Assembly: GCA_003707065.3 (NCBI GenBank)
Contig: PPXM03000004.1
Span: 372,001 to 436,000 of the forward strand
Direction of reading: 5' to 3'
Length of the DNA stretch: 64,000 nt
Source: Trigonopsis variabilis
Lineage: Eukaryota > Ascomycota > Trigonopsidomycetes > Trigonopsidales > Trigonopsidaceae
The notes below the pieces were generated by a model, which was not told the origin of the DNA, made no database searches, and worked only from the letters and a program-made list of their open reading frames with translations. Within the stretch, counting starts at the first letter, position 1. Every line of letters starts with the position of its first letter. Position numbers and translations under genes: made by a program. Shown here piece after piece: positions 36,387 to 45,242 of the stretch.

Positions 36387-36983
36387 GGTTGACGACGCGT
36401 CGTGAGAACGTAGACCTAGCTACAAGACAGGCAGCTACAGTTGGGTAACTTTCAGCAAAAAGCAATAGAACAAGACTGAATGGTCTATTCTCCATGCCCA
36501 CTTACGATAATTTATTTAAACGGACATCTCATTATTCGAAATTTTCAAGCTTGCGAATTTACAAGCTTGCATAAGTCATTTTCTATCCATAATGTGTTAT
36601 TCGACCACCAATTTGACTTTATTTCGTTCTATTTTGAACCTCCGTTCTTCCTTATAAGAGGTGGATATAATATATTCCTCGCTCTCTTCAGGGCCGGAGA
36701 AAAGACAAGAAGCGGGTGGTAATGACGATACATCCCACCCGATCAGAGAACTTTCAAAGTATAGCAATATTGCGACAACTCAGTACTTGAGTTCCTTTCA
36801 TCGTCTTCTGCATTATTTGAATCTATTCGACATTGGTGACTAGACGGAAAGTTGTAGAACTCGATTTTATTGTTGGTGCTGTTTCCTTTTGAGCGCGAAC
36901 TCTGGACAGACCTCCGCCACCATTAAGTCCTGAACTGCAATAAAACAAAGTTCAGATAGCTTTACCTGAATCCTGGTCTAATA
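36387..36983. other. Divergent promoter of PSF3 and NTR1
   Basis: About 600 bases. Contains the PSF3 MCB box; no supported gene. Confidence 0.5.
36395..36400. promoter_or_regulatory. MCB (ACGCGT) box upstream of PSF3
   Basis: ACGCGT sits within the near-palindrome GACGACGCGTCGTG, nine bases before the PSF3 ATG. So close a position implies a very short leader or a downstream-acting element. Confidence 0.45.
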
Positions 36984-39389
36984 ATGTCTAGATTGGACGA
37001 AGATGCAGCTACTTTTGGGTTCTTTTCCAATAGAAATCAAGACCATCAGGCTGACTCTGAAGACGAGGATCATGATCGAATGTCTCGGGGCAAGCGAAAG
37101 ACAATGTTAGGGGTATTCGACAGTGATTCAGATGATGGAGAGACGAGATTGTCTAAGAAAGCAATGAGATACAAAGGCGTCTCGTTTGCCCAGCCGGGAA
37201 ACATGCGAGAGGAGGCCAAGACATTTGAGTGGGTTGATTATGATGAAGAAAAAGATAATGAAGACTCCACTAGTCATGTAGGATTAGGTGGGCCTAGGGA
37301 TCAGGAAAAGAATGAAGAACGGGAATTTATACCTCAGCCACCTGCCCAAACAGCACCAAAAAAGGTAAGCTTTCTGTCAGGGCGGGGACCTTCGACCAAA
37401 TTAAAGTCTCAATATGGCATTGGTGCTAGCTTGATGGCTAAGATGGGCTATGTCGAAGGGCAAGGTCTGGGATCACAAGGATCTGGAATCTTGAACCCAA
37501 TTGAACAGCTGCAACGACAGGCCAAACTAGGATTAGGAGGTCAAAAAGAGAAGTCTTCCCGGACAAAAGAAGAGGAGCGTCGCAGAAAAGAACAGCAAGG
37601 AGAGCATATAACATCCTCCTCTGAGAGTGAAAGTGAGCATTATCGTCGTCGCGCCAGATCGCGATCTGTTGGTCCCCCGAAGACGCTTTACAAGACTATT
37701 CAAGAACTTGAGGATGAAGGCTTATCTGTTCCACAGCCTTTGAAGCAAGTCTTCATCGACATGTCTAAAGGCGAAGGAGAGGCTGTCCAGCACCTAGGAG
37801 ATTTTCGGGCAAGCCAAGACGTGGTACCTGAGAAACAAAGAGAAAAAGCTTTATTGATAGACACTGCAAGAAAGGATCTACAAGACTATGCTAGAGAGTG
37901 GCGCGCGTTAAAAGAGAGATTAGAAACTGTTGAATTTGAAGAAAAGCAAATGACTCAAGCCTTAGATGAGCAGAGCTTAATGGTGAGACGAGTAGCCGGA
38001 GCTTTGGAGACTGTTAAGGAACTATACGATTTGACTGACGGGCCACTGACAGATTCTACATTAATGGAGCTGTTAGACAAATTGCAGTATGAGTATGCGG
38101 ATCAAATTGACTCTTTGGCATTGGATATGGTGGCTGTTAGTTGTATTAGGGCAAGATTTGAAAGAGAGTTAAAATCGTGGGATCTTCTGGACGCTCCTTC
38201 AAAGTTTGATTCATTCTTTGTTCGCTATCAGACACTACTCAAGATTAAGGCGGTTAAAGAAGAGAGCGGTATTGTCAATTTCAAACGGATTTCCGCGACC
38301 CCCTATGAAACGATGATCTATGAGACGTGGTTTCCCAAAGTCAGATCTTTTCTCAGCTCCCAATGGCAGGTCAACCACTCTTCTTCAGCGTTGATTCTCT
38401 TAGAATCGTGGGACCATCTTATTCCCCGATTCATCAAGAATTCTCTTTTGGTGCAAGTCATTCTCCCCAGGTTGCGAGGTGGTCTCGATGATTGGAAACC
38501 AGGAAGAAAAATGAACGGAGTAGAGGAACCAAACGTCTGGTTGTTCCCATGGCTGAAATATTTGGGATCCTCCTCGTCTGATCTCATAGCATCAATCAGA
38601 CACAAATATTCCCGTCTTCTGCAATCTTGGCGGCCTTCTGACGGGTCTCCCGTGAAGGGACTTGAAGCATGGATTCCGGTATGGGGTATCCGAACTACTG
38701 AACACATTATTGACAAGTATCTAATCCCACGTCTACAAGATTATCTGGCTAGCCGATTTGAACTGAATCCTGCAGATCAAGATATGACACCTCTGGAAAA
38801 CATATTAGGTTGGCGAAAACTCATTCGACCCTCCGTTATGGCAAGGCTCTTAGAAAGAGGATTCTTTGCTCAATGGTTTTCAACTCTTTACCAATGGCTT
38901 CGAAGTCCTGATGCTGATTTCGATGAGATCAACCTTTGGTATCAGTCATGGAAGCAGTGGTTCCCCGATGAAATTACGGAATATCCCCTTATTGATGCTG
39001 AATTCACAAAGGGGCTCGATCTTATTAATGAGGCTCTTGACTTAGGGCCTCAGAAGATCCACAGACTTACTCGGCCACATATTAATATCAGCGCTTCCAA
39101 TACTCACGAGAAAAAGAGTGTGTCGGAACCTCCTAAAGAAGAAGCGCAAAAGAAGGAAATCACATTCCGAGACTTGGTTGAGGAATACTGTTTGGAGCAT
39201 AACTTGATTTTTCTGCCTCTTCGAAGAGCTCACGGTCGGACTGGAAAATCTTTGTATCGCATAAGCTCGTCTCCAAGTGGAGCAGGTGGGATAGTGTGTT
39301 ATATTGATGACGACGTATTGTGGGCACCGTCTCTAGGAGGAGATTATGAACCTATTGGTCTCGATGATATCGAACAAATGGTCCAGTGA
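36984..39389 (+). CDS. NTR1: Spliceosome disassembly factor, G-patch protein (TFIP11 / Ntr1)
   Basis: An 801-residue nuclear protein without intron. It has an acidic N terminus (SEDEDHDRMSRGKRK), then a G-patch at about residues 145-185 (GIGASLMAKMGYVEGQGLG and GILNPIEQLQRQAKLGLGG), a charged region with Ser/Arg, and the long helical GCF-C-type domain with several Trp motifs (PRLRGGLDDWKPGRK and DKYLIPRLQDYLASR). This is the layout of TFIP11/Ntr1, which activates the helicase Prp43 to release spliced introns. It ends 56 bases before the end of RIB3 on the other strand. It joins SMD1 as a splicing gene in the window. Confidence 0.88.
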   Translation: MSRLDEDAATFGFFSNRNQDHQADSEDEDHDRMSRGKRKTMLGVFDSDSDDGETRLSKKAMRYKGVSFAQPGNMREEAKTFEWVDYDEEKDNEDSTSHVGLGGPRDQEKNEEREFIPQPPAQTAPKKVSFLSGRGPSTKLKSQYGIGASLMAKMGYVEGQGLGSQGSGILNPIEQLQRQAKLGLGGQKEKSSRTKEEERRRKEQQGEHITSSSESESEHYRRRARSRSVGPPKTLYKTIQELEDEGLSVPQPLKQVFIDMSKGEGEAVQHLGDFRASQDVVPEKQREKALLIDTARKDLQDYAREWRALKERLETVEFEEKQMTQALDEQSLMVRRVAGALETVKELYDLTDGPLTDSTLMELLDKLQYEYADQIDSLALDMVAVSCIRARFERELKSWDLLDAPSKFDSFFVRYQTLLKIKAVKEESGIVNFKRISATPYETMIYETWFPKVRSFLSSQWQVNHSSSALILLESWDHLIPRFIKNSLLVQVILPRLRGGLDDWKPGRKMNGVEEPNVWLFPWLKYLGSSSSDLIASIRHKYSRLLQSWRPSDGSPVKGLEAWIPVWGIRTTEHIIDKYLIPRLQDYLASRFELNPADQDMTPLENILGWRKLIRPSVMARLLERGFFAQWFSTLYQWLRSPDADFDEINLWYQSWKQWFPDEITEYPLIDAEFTKGLDLINEALDLGPQKIHRLTRPHINISASNTHEKKSVSEPPKEEAQKKEITFRDLVEEYCLEHNLIFLPLRRAHGRTGKSLYRISSSPSGAGGIVCYIDDDVLWAPSLGGDYEPIGLDDIEQMVQ

Positions 39390-39445
39390 ATGTTGATGGT
39401 CAGGTCTGGTGTACACTATGTATCAAAAGTCTTTAATATGTACAA

Positions 39446-40180
39446 TTACTTTTTGTTTTCGATGTAGTCGACTAAGCCCTCAATAGTGATAGCTTTGATG
39501 CCATGAGTCTTGGCAAAGTCAAGGCAATAATCTCGACGAGCCATGAGTCCATCGTCTTCTCGAACTAATTCACAGATAATGGCGGCCGGTTGAAGACCGG
39601 CCAACCGACATAGATCCACAGCCGCTTCCGTGTGTCCTCTACGGACAAGAACGCCGCCGTCAACTGCCCGAAGTGGTACCATATGGCCTGGTCTGTGAAA
39701 ATCGATCGGCTTCGCATTAGGATCAGCCAGATGTTGAGCCGTTAATGCCCGGTCATGGGCGGAGATACCGGTGGTCGTACCATAGATGTAATCGCACGTT
39801 ACAGTATAGGCTGTACCCTTTGGATCGGTATTTTCCGACGGGCTAATCATGTAAGGAAGATCAAGCTCGTCAGCTCGCTTTGAAGAAAGCGGGGCACAGA
39901 CGTAACCACTGAAGTCAGATCACTGTTCAACCAAGTAAATCAAACAGTCCATCAAAGACTAGAGTCATGATGTAATAAAACCTACCTGGTGTGACGGACA
40001 AACCAGGCCATCTTCTCGGGAGTCATGAACTGGGCGGCTATTATGACATCGCCCTCATTCTCTCGGCTTTCATCATCTAGCACAATGAGAAACTCGCCTT
40101 TTTCTAAGTGATTAGCTCCAGCTTGAAAAATCTCACATACTCAACGCCTCTAAAGCCTCCGGAATCGAATCAAAAGACAT
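39446..40180 (-). CDS. RIB3: 3,4-dihydroxy-2-butanone-4-phosphate synthase (riboflavin pathway)
   Basis: Makes the four-carbon unit of riboflavin from ribulose 5-phosphate. Three exons: 40141-40180, 39986-40103 and 39446-39908 (206 residues, like yeast Rib3). The first gives [13 protein letters not shown]; the second has the metal and substrate loop [14 protein letters not shown] and MAWFVRHTS; the third has [24 protein letters not shown]-type [41 protein letters not shown] and a C-terminal Lys pair. The junctions restore the ENEGD block and [10 protein letters not shown] exactly. Introns are 37 and 77 nt. The first ATG fitting the family is at 40180. Confidence 0.95.
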
Positions 40181-41597
40181 GTTGTGAAATATGGTCTTAG
40201 GCCTCTGGGGTGAAATTAAATAAGCCGGGTAAAATCGTACGTAACGTTACGGCATCTCTTACTACAACACCTAAGACAGGACTGGCGTGATTCTTACCGG
40301 TACAAAAAGCCCAAAAAAAGCAAGGAACTTATGAAGAGGATTTTTTAAAAGGAATATCAAACGTGTTTAAAGCCACAGATATAGATAACACTACTGCCGA
40401 CTAATGTCATCCATGTCATTGTGATATGCTTATAATATATTGATACTATGTTTCCTTAAATCTAAAACTGCTAGATGGGGCCACACGATGTAATAAACTG
40501 CTTCCATTTGTCATAAGTAGCCTCAGCTGAAATATACTAGAATACCATCTTGTTAAACGTGGGATTCAGGAAACACACAGCTACTCTCAGACCTTATGCA
40601 ATTGATATCGTGCCCGTATTGACAAACATCGCTTTGACTATAGCTGTTCAAGAAAAGAGAACAAGGTCTTCAATCTAGATTCAGTCCAAGCAGGTTTGGT
40701 GATAGTTATCAGAAGGCTCCTTGCTTCAAGTGAACCCTGCTGGACCTTACAGAATCTTTCCTTTGCCTTTGTTTACCCTTTTAAAAAAAGTAGTCTCTAA
40801 TATTTTACTTTTTTTTTTAATATATATAAGTAATGTGAATTCTTCAAGGCTCAGCGCTGCGGGATCCCCTCAAGATGGCCAGTTTCCTCTTTGGTAAATT
40901 GTAGCGGCTGTGTATCGCACTTTCTGTAGAGTTCAGGAATCCTATACTCCAATAGCATTCTTTGTCAACTTGTTTTCACAGAGACTTCATTGCTGAAATA
41001 AAAGTATGCTTTGAAACGTAATTCACCAGTACCTCTTGTTCAGGTGAGGATATCCAGAAATCATACAGAAGTGATAATGGAATCGGATACGGATCTTATA
41101 TGAAAGACTAAGGATAGACTGCTGATAATAATTACTCCTAATTACTCTTTTTAATCATTAGTTGCCGCAATTATATGCGAAGCCTTCCTTAGGGCATTTC
41201 TTAGGACATCTATATGTCTTCATCGCTAAACAATAAATGAATGGTGGTCTTGGTAAGATGGTTTCCGAAAGAAAAGACTACGCTTAGAAAAATGTCAATA
41301 ACGTTCATCGAGAAAAAAAAAGAATGGGACTACATTTCAACTATTTCTCCTTGATGTACCATGTCTTGTCAATCAGCTCTCAGAAAAATCACCAAATCTC
41401 AGGTTAAACTCCAACTCCATCAAGATAGCCACTATGGACTACTATCAACTTATTATCACCTTCCCGTACCAAAAGAGATTCTCTTTAGACTACGGAGTAA
41501 ACGAACGCCTACAGAGAGGCTGAGGGGTTAGTTTACCCTGATTTGCTCCCAATACGGACGCTACAAGTAACGCACCTTCTTCATCCTCATCGTTCAG
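40181..41597. other. Divergent promoter of RIB3 and VPS60, 1.4 kb
   Basis: AT-rich, with a long poly(T)/TATATATA tract near 40800-40835. A 56-codon plus-strand frame with an ATG at 41361 (ending 41531) lies just before VPS60; it has no recognised motif and may be chance or an upstream frame. No RNA gene is seen. Confidence 0.5.
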
Positions 41598-42266
41598 ATG
41601 AATCGTCTGTTTGGGACTAAGAACAAGACGCCACAGCCCTCTTTAGGAGATGCAGTCTCCAAGGTAAGGTGTTTATTTTTTAATCTAATATTTTAGATCG
41701 AGGAGCGGTCTTCTGCACTGGATGTCAAATTAGCGAAGCTAAATGGAGAATTGACTGCTTATCAACAAAAGATGGCACGAATGAGAGATGGACCCGGAAA
41801 GACAGCTATAAAGCAAAAAGCGCTGAAAGTTCTACGGCAGAGAAAACAAATCGAGGCCCAAAAAGATCAACTAGATAGCCAAGTATGGAATATGGAGCAG
41901 GCAATGGCCACCACAGATAACTTGCGAAATGTAATGACTACGGTGAATGCGATCAAAGGAGTAAATAAAGAATTAAAGAAACAATACGGCAAAGTGAATG
42001 TTGATAAGATAGAAGACCTGCAAGATGAAATGGCTGATTTAATTGAAGCATCAGATGAGCTTCAAACGGCTTTGGCAAGAAATTATTCTATTCCCGATGA
42101 TGTTAGTGAAAGTGAACTGGACGCAGAATTAGAAGCTTTAGGTGAGGATATGGAATTTGAAGCAGCAATGGATGAAAGTGGGGTGCCTTCCTATCTTCAG
42201 GAAGAGCAGCTGCCAACGTTTGTGGATGAGCCTGTCCAGCAGGAACCTGCTAAGGAGGCGGCATAA
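41598..42266 (+). CDS. VPS60: ESCRT-III accessory protein Vps60/CHMP5
   Basis: An ESCRT-III-family protein that acts with Vta1 and Vps4 at endosomes. Exon 1 is 41598-41663 (MNRLFGTKNKTPQPSLGDAV and two more residues) and exon 2 is 41697-42266, with a 33-nt intron; 211 residues. The N-terminal basic region, the helical SNF7 core (VLRQRKQIEAQKDQLDSQVW, TVNAIKGVNKELKKQYG) and the acidic C terminus are as in Vps60/Mos10. MNRLFGTKN is a typical start for this branch. It converges with COQ3, 95 bases apart. Confidence 0.92.
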
Positions 42267-42361
42267 TAATGTGAGGAAAGTGTCACAAATGTTGTGGATA
42301 TGGGTCATATTATATATTAGGGATAAACATGGTCGAATTTATCTTCGGACGTATCGTCACG

Positions 42362-43189
42362 TTATTTCACTCTTTGACATGCCATCAAATAATTTCCCAT
42401 ATCTTTAGATATAAATGTCCCACCGGTTACCCAATCTAATCCAGGAACATACATGGTTCCATCTGATCGAACAATTCTCCATTCTTGGTCAAGCATACTG
42501 TTCATCGTTTTGACCATTCTCGCAACATCAGATTCATTCAAGTATTTATCATAGGTATGCGTACCCAAGGGCACCAACTTGAATATATACTCCGCAGCTA
42601 AAATGGTAGTCAACCAGCTGACCCAGCTTTTATTGATTGTCGACAAGAACATCCACCCTCCAACTTTCACTCTCTGTCCAGCTTGTGACAATATCTCCTT
42701 GGGGCTAGGAACGTGTTCAAGTAACTCAAATAACGTGACCACGTCATAGGATGCTTCCTGAGGTAAATCTTCCAACGCCGAAAGCTTATACGTCAAACAG
42801 CCGTTCAAGAGGGGATCTTTCCGCTTATGCCTTTCAGCCACTTTAATGAGTTCCGGGCTCAGATCAATTCCCATCACAGATTGTACCCAAGGCAATCTCG
42901 CCGCCGATTCTGAGAAGATCCCTCCACCGCAACCTATATCCAGTACTTTGTAACCCTTTTCTCCCCCAAGTTTTTCTTCTGGGTACCTATGCCGATCAAT
43001 TGTAGATTTAATGAACGAAACTCGCTCCCAATTCATCTTGTGGAGAATCCGAGAAGGTCCATTAGGATCCCACCACGATGCAGCAAGCCGATTGAAGTGA
43101 TCTAACTCTGCTGGGTTTGCCGCTGTCGAGTGACTATACAGTCGAACATTACAGATCTTAGATAAAGGGCGCTTCCAAGATGCAGACAT
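42362..43189 (-). CDS. COQ3: Ubiquinone biosynthesis O-methyltransferase
   Basis: A mitochondrial matrix-side enzyme that performs both O-methylations in coenzyme Q synthesis. The frame is intronless and encodes 275 residues. The N terminus is basic with Ser and Tyr (MSASWKRPLSKICNVRLYSHS), as expected for import. DHFNRLAASWWDPNGP is the family start of the mature enzyme. SAM-binding motif I is VLDIGCGGGIFSES, and motif regions GIDLSPELI and LFELLEHVPSP follow. The open frame extends seven codons further through a TTG; ATG 43189 is taken as start. Confidence 0.93.
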   Translation of the reverse strand: MSASWKRPLSKICNVRLYSHSTAANPAELDHFNRLAASWWDPNGPSRILHKMNWERVSFIKSTIDRHRYPEEKLGGEKGYKVLDIGCGGGIFSESAARLPWVQSVMGIDLSPELIKVAERHKRKDPLLNGCLTYKLSALEDLPQEASYDVVTLFELLEHVPSPKEILSQAGQRVKVGGWMFLSTINKSWVSWLTTILAAEYIFKLVPLGTHTYDKYLNESDVARMVKTMNSMLDQEWRIVRSDGTMYVPGLDWVTGGTFISKDMGNYLMACQRVK

Positions 43190-43561
43190 TGTTCGATAGT
43201 AGGAGACCAAGTAGCGACGCTCGCTACGTCCCTTGAAGAGTGGAGGTATTTTGACAGCTCAGCACTGTTGTGTACAAACATCTAGTTTGATCTATTTACT
43301 TTATTGAATCTCACTGAGAAAATTTTTGGAGCAAGTAGGACGCAACAAGTCGGAAATAAGCAATACTAAGAATAGAGGCCAGCATCCTAAACAGTCAATC
43401 TAATCGAAAGCAGTGAAAAGTTTAGTTTTTGGACACCAGACTGGTATAGATCTATATACTACGAAAAATCTATTACTGTTGAAATATTCAAAAATACATT
43501 TGCTCCGTTCGAGAAAAGGACATCACTACCAGACCTTCCAAAACTGACTCTATGCAAGAAA
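43190..43561. other. Intergenic region between COQ3 and the Cdc42-type gene
   Basis: Promoter of COQ3 plus the 3' flank of the GTPase gene; no supported gene. Confidence 0.4.
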
Positions 43562-44172
43562 TCAAAGAATAATACAGTCTTTCTTTTTCTTAGGAGGGGG
43601 GGCAAGAGCAGCAATTATAGCCTCATCAAAGACGTTTTTAAGACCATATTGATAAAGAGCCGAACACTCTACATACTTGACGGCACCCAGTTCTTTAGCA
43701 AGTCGTTCGCCTTGGGCAGCCGAAATAGTTTGGCCTTTTTGTTTTTCGCGCAAATCTACTTGAGTTCCAACAATTAAACAACACGCTCCAGGGCAATGAT
43801 GGCGGACTTCAGGAAACCATTTTTCACGGACATTTTCGAAAGAGGGGGGAGACACCACGGAAAAGCATACAAGGAACACGTCGGTTCGAGGGTAAGAAAG
43901 AGGGCGGAGCCGATCGTAGTCTTCTTGTCCGGCCGTATCAAATAATCGTAAGGAAATGGGTTCATCGGCAACCATTATACGGACGGCGTAGTTATCAAAG
44001 ACAGTAGGGACATATTCAAAAGGGAACTTATTGGTCGTATACGAGATCAGCAGACAGGTCTAAAGAGTCAGTGTCAGTCTCACTTTGATCCAACCTTTCC
44101 GACAGCACCATCTCCAACAACGACACATTTCAACGTGTGAACGGGAGCAGATTGAGCTTGAGTAGTGCTCAT
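43562..44172 (-). CDS. Rho-family small GTPase, Cdc42 type, with shortened insert helix
   Basis: A 191-residue membrane-anchored polarity switch. Exon 1 is 44095-44172 and exon 2 is 43562-44059, with a 35-nt intron that uses a GTTGGA donor. G1 is GDGAVGKT, effector region [13 protein letters not shown]3 [14 protein letters not shown]4 VGTQVDL, G5 [18 protein letters not shown], and the C terminus is polybasic with a geranylgeranyl-type CIIL box. The Phe in LFDTAGQ and the TQ in G4 favour Cdc42 over Rac. After DLR, the known family has about eleven residues before the QK; this protein has two, so about nine residues of the Rho insert helix are missing. This could be the organism's Cdc42 or a paralog; another Cdc42 would be expected elsewhere in the latter case. 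Confidence 0.88.
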
Positions 44173-44523
44173 GGTTACTTCTTAAGGAAAAGACTTTGAT
44201 AAATCAAGCTCGTTTGCGTCTATTTAAAGACAGGGGTCGATAGTGAGGGGTGGGAAAATAATAGGATGATAGCTGTAGCGCTCAGTAACACAATCTCTCG
44301 CTGTGGAGGGAACCTTTGGGTGATTTGCAAAGAGAGGACTTTGTCTGACAATTTTTGACTCAGAAGAATCGTTTAGACTGGACTGTTATTATATAGACCT
44401 AATTGCTACTCAATTTCATTCATCGGTTTTTGTGTCATTCATTTCTTGCCAAGCAGTTCCGGATCTATCACTCGTTACAACGACTATACTAGTTCTTACC
44501 CTTTCGCCTCGAGGAACGCGATA
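44173..44523. other. Divergent promoter of the Cdc42-type and Mpv17-type genes
   Basis: About 350 bases. TATATA at 44390-44395 lies on the plus strand, 130 bases before the first ATG of the Mpv17-type gene. Confidence 0.45.
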
Positions 44524-45087
44524 ATGCAAAATATATCAGGCAAGAGACCGATATCGAGGAGATTAATAATTGTTTTATGCCTCCAGCTATCGGGGCTTGG
44601 TTGTTTTTCCTTCGTTTATAACGATTTCTTTTTGTCTAACCCTTGGATCGCTACTGCTTTAATATCGGCATTATTGTCTTCAATCTCCCAGACTCTGGCT
44701 CAATTGATATCTAATTCCAGATACAGATCAAATAGAATCATCAAATACGCTGTATGGGGCTCTTTTAATGGTCCGATCAATAAACTTTGGCTTGATTACA
44801 TTCAGCTTAAAATCGCAGACATTACACCTCGGATCGTGGTGGACCAAATACTTGGAACTCCTGTATTTACGCTTTTATTTGCTGTATTTTCATGCTTATG
44901 GGATTCTACTTCTCTCAAAGCTCATTTGAAAGCATCTTACTGGAGGACTCTTCGAGTCGCCTTGATTATCTGGCCTCTGTATTCTTTGGCGGCATTTACT
45001 ATTATCCCAGAAAGTCTTATTGTTCCAATAGCAGGTCTCGTTGGAATAGTTTGGACCATGATAGTGTCGTTCTTAACCGAGCATTAG
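44524..45087 (+). CDS. Mpv17/PMP22-family membrane protein
   Basis: A 187-residue intronless integral membrane protein, likely of the mitochondrial inner or peroxisomal membrane. The family signature WP...F..IP is seen in IIWPLYSLAAFTIIPESL, preceded by KLWLDYI and DQILGTPVFTLLFAVFS, which match other conserved Mpv17 blocks. Four hydrophobic segments are visible. The frame is open upstream to 44446, but its first codon there is TTG; the first ATG after the TATA element is 44524. The protein is divergent from Sym1. Confidence 0.75.
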   Translation: MQNISGKRPISRRLIIVLCLQLSGLGCFSFVYNDFFLSNPWIATALISALLSSISQTLAQLISNSRYRSNRIIKYAVWGSFNGPINKLWLDYIQLKIADITPRIVVDQILGTPVFTLLFAVFSCLWDSTSLKAHLKASYWRTLRVALIIWPLYSLAAFTIIPESLIVPIAGLVGIVWTMIVSFLTEH

Positions 45088-45152
45088 GAATACATTAGAA
45101 ATGGTAACGGCCCAGCTGGATGGATACGGAAGTTTGATGAACCACGGTTGCG

Positions 45153-45158
45153 ACGCGT
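45153..45158. promoter_or_regulatory. MCB (ACGCGT) box upstream of DNA ligase I
   Basis: ACGCGT 85 bases before the CDC9 ATG. CDC9 is a classic MBF target in known yeasts. Confidence 0.5.
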
Positions 45159-45242
45159 CCTTTCCATCACCCCATCACCTTTGACCTCACCGTGTTCTCA
45201 ACTGGGATTGGTTTTAGAGTAGGGATCCGGCCCTTTCTAAAA

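Noticed and set aside
41361-41531. A 56-codon plus-strand frame just before VPS60
   Set aside because: An ATG is present, but there is no motif, no clear promoter, and it may be an upstream frame or chance.
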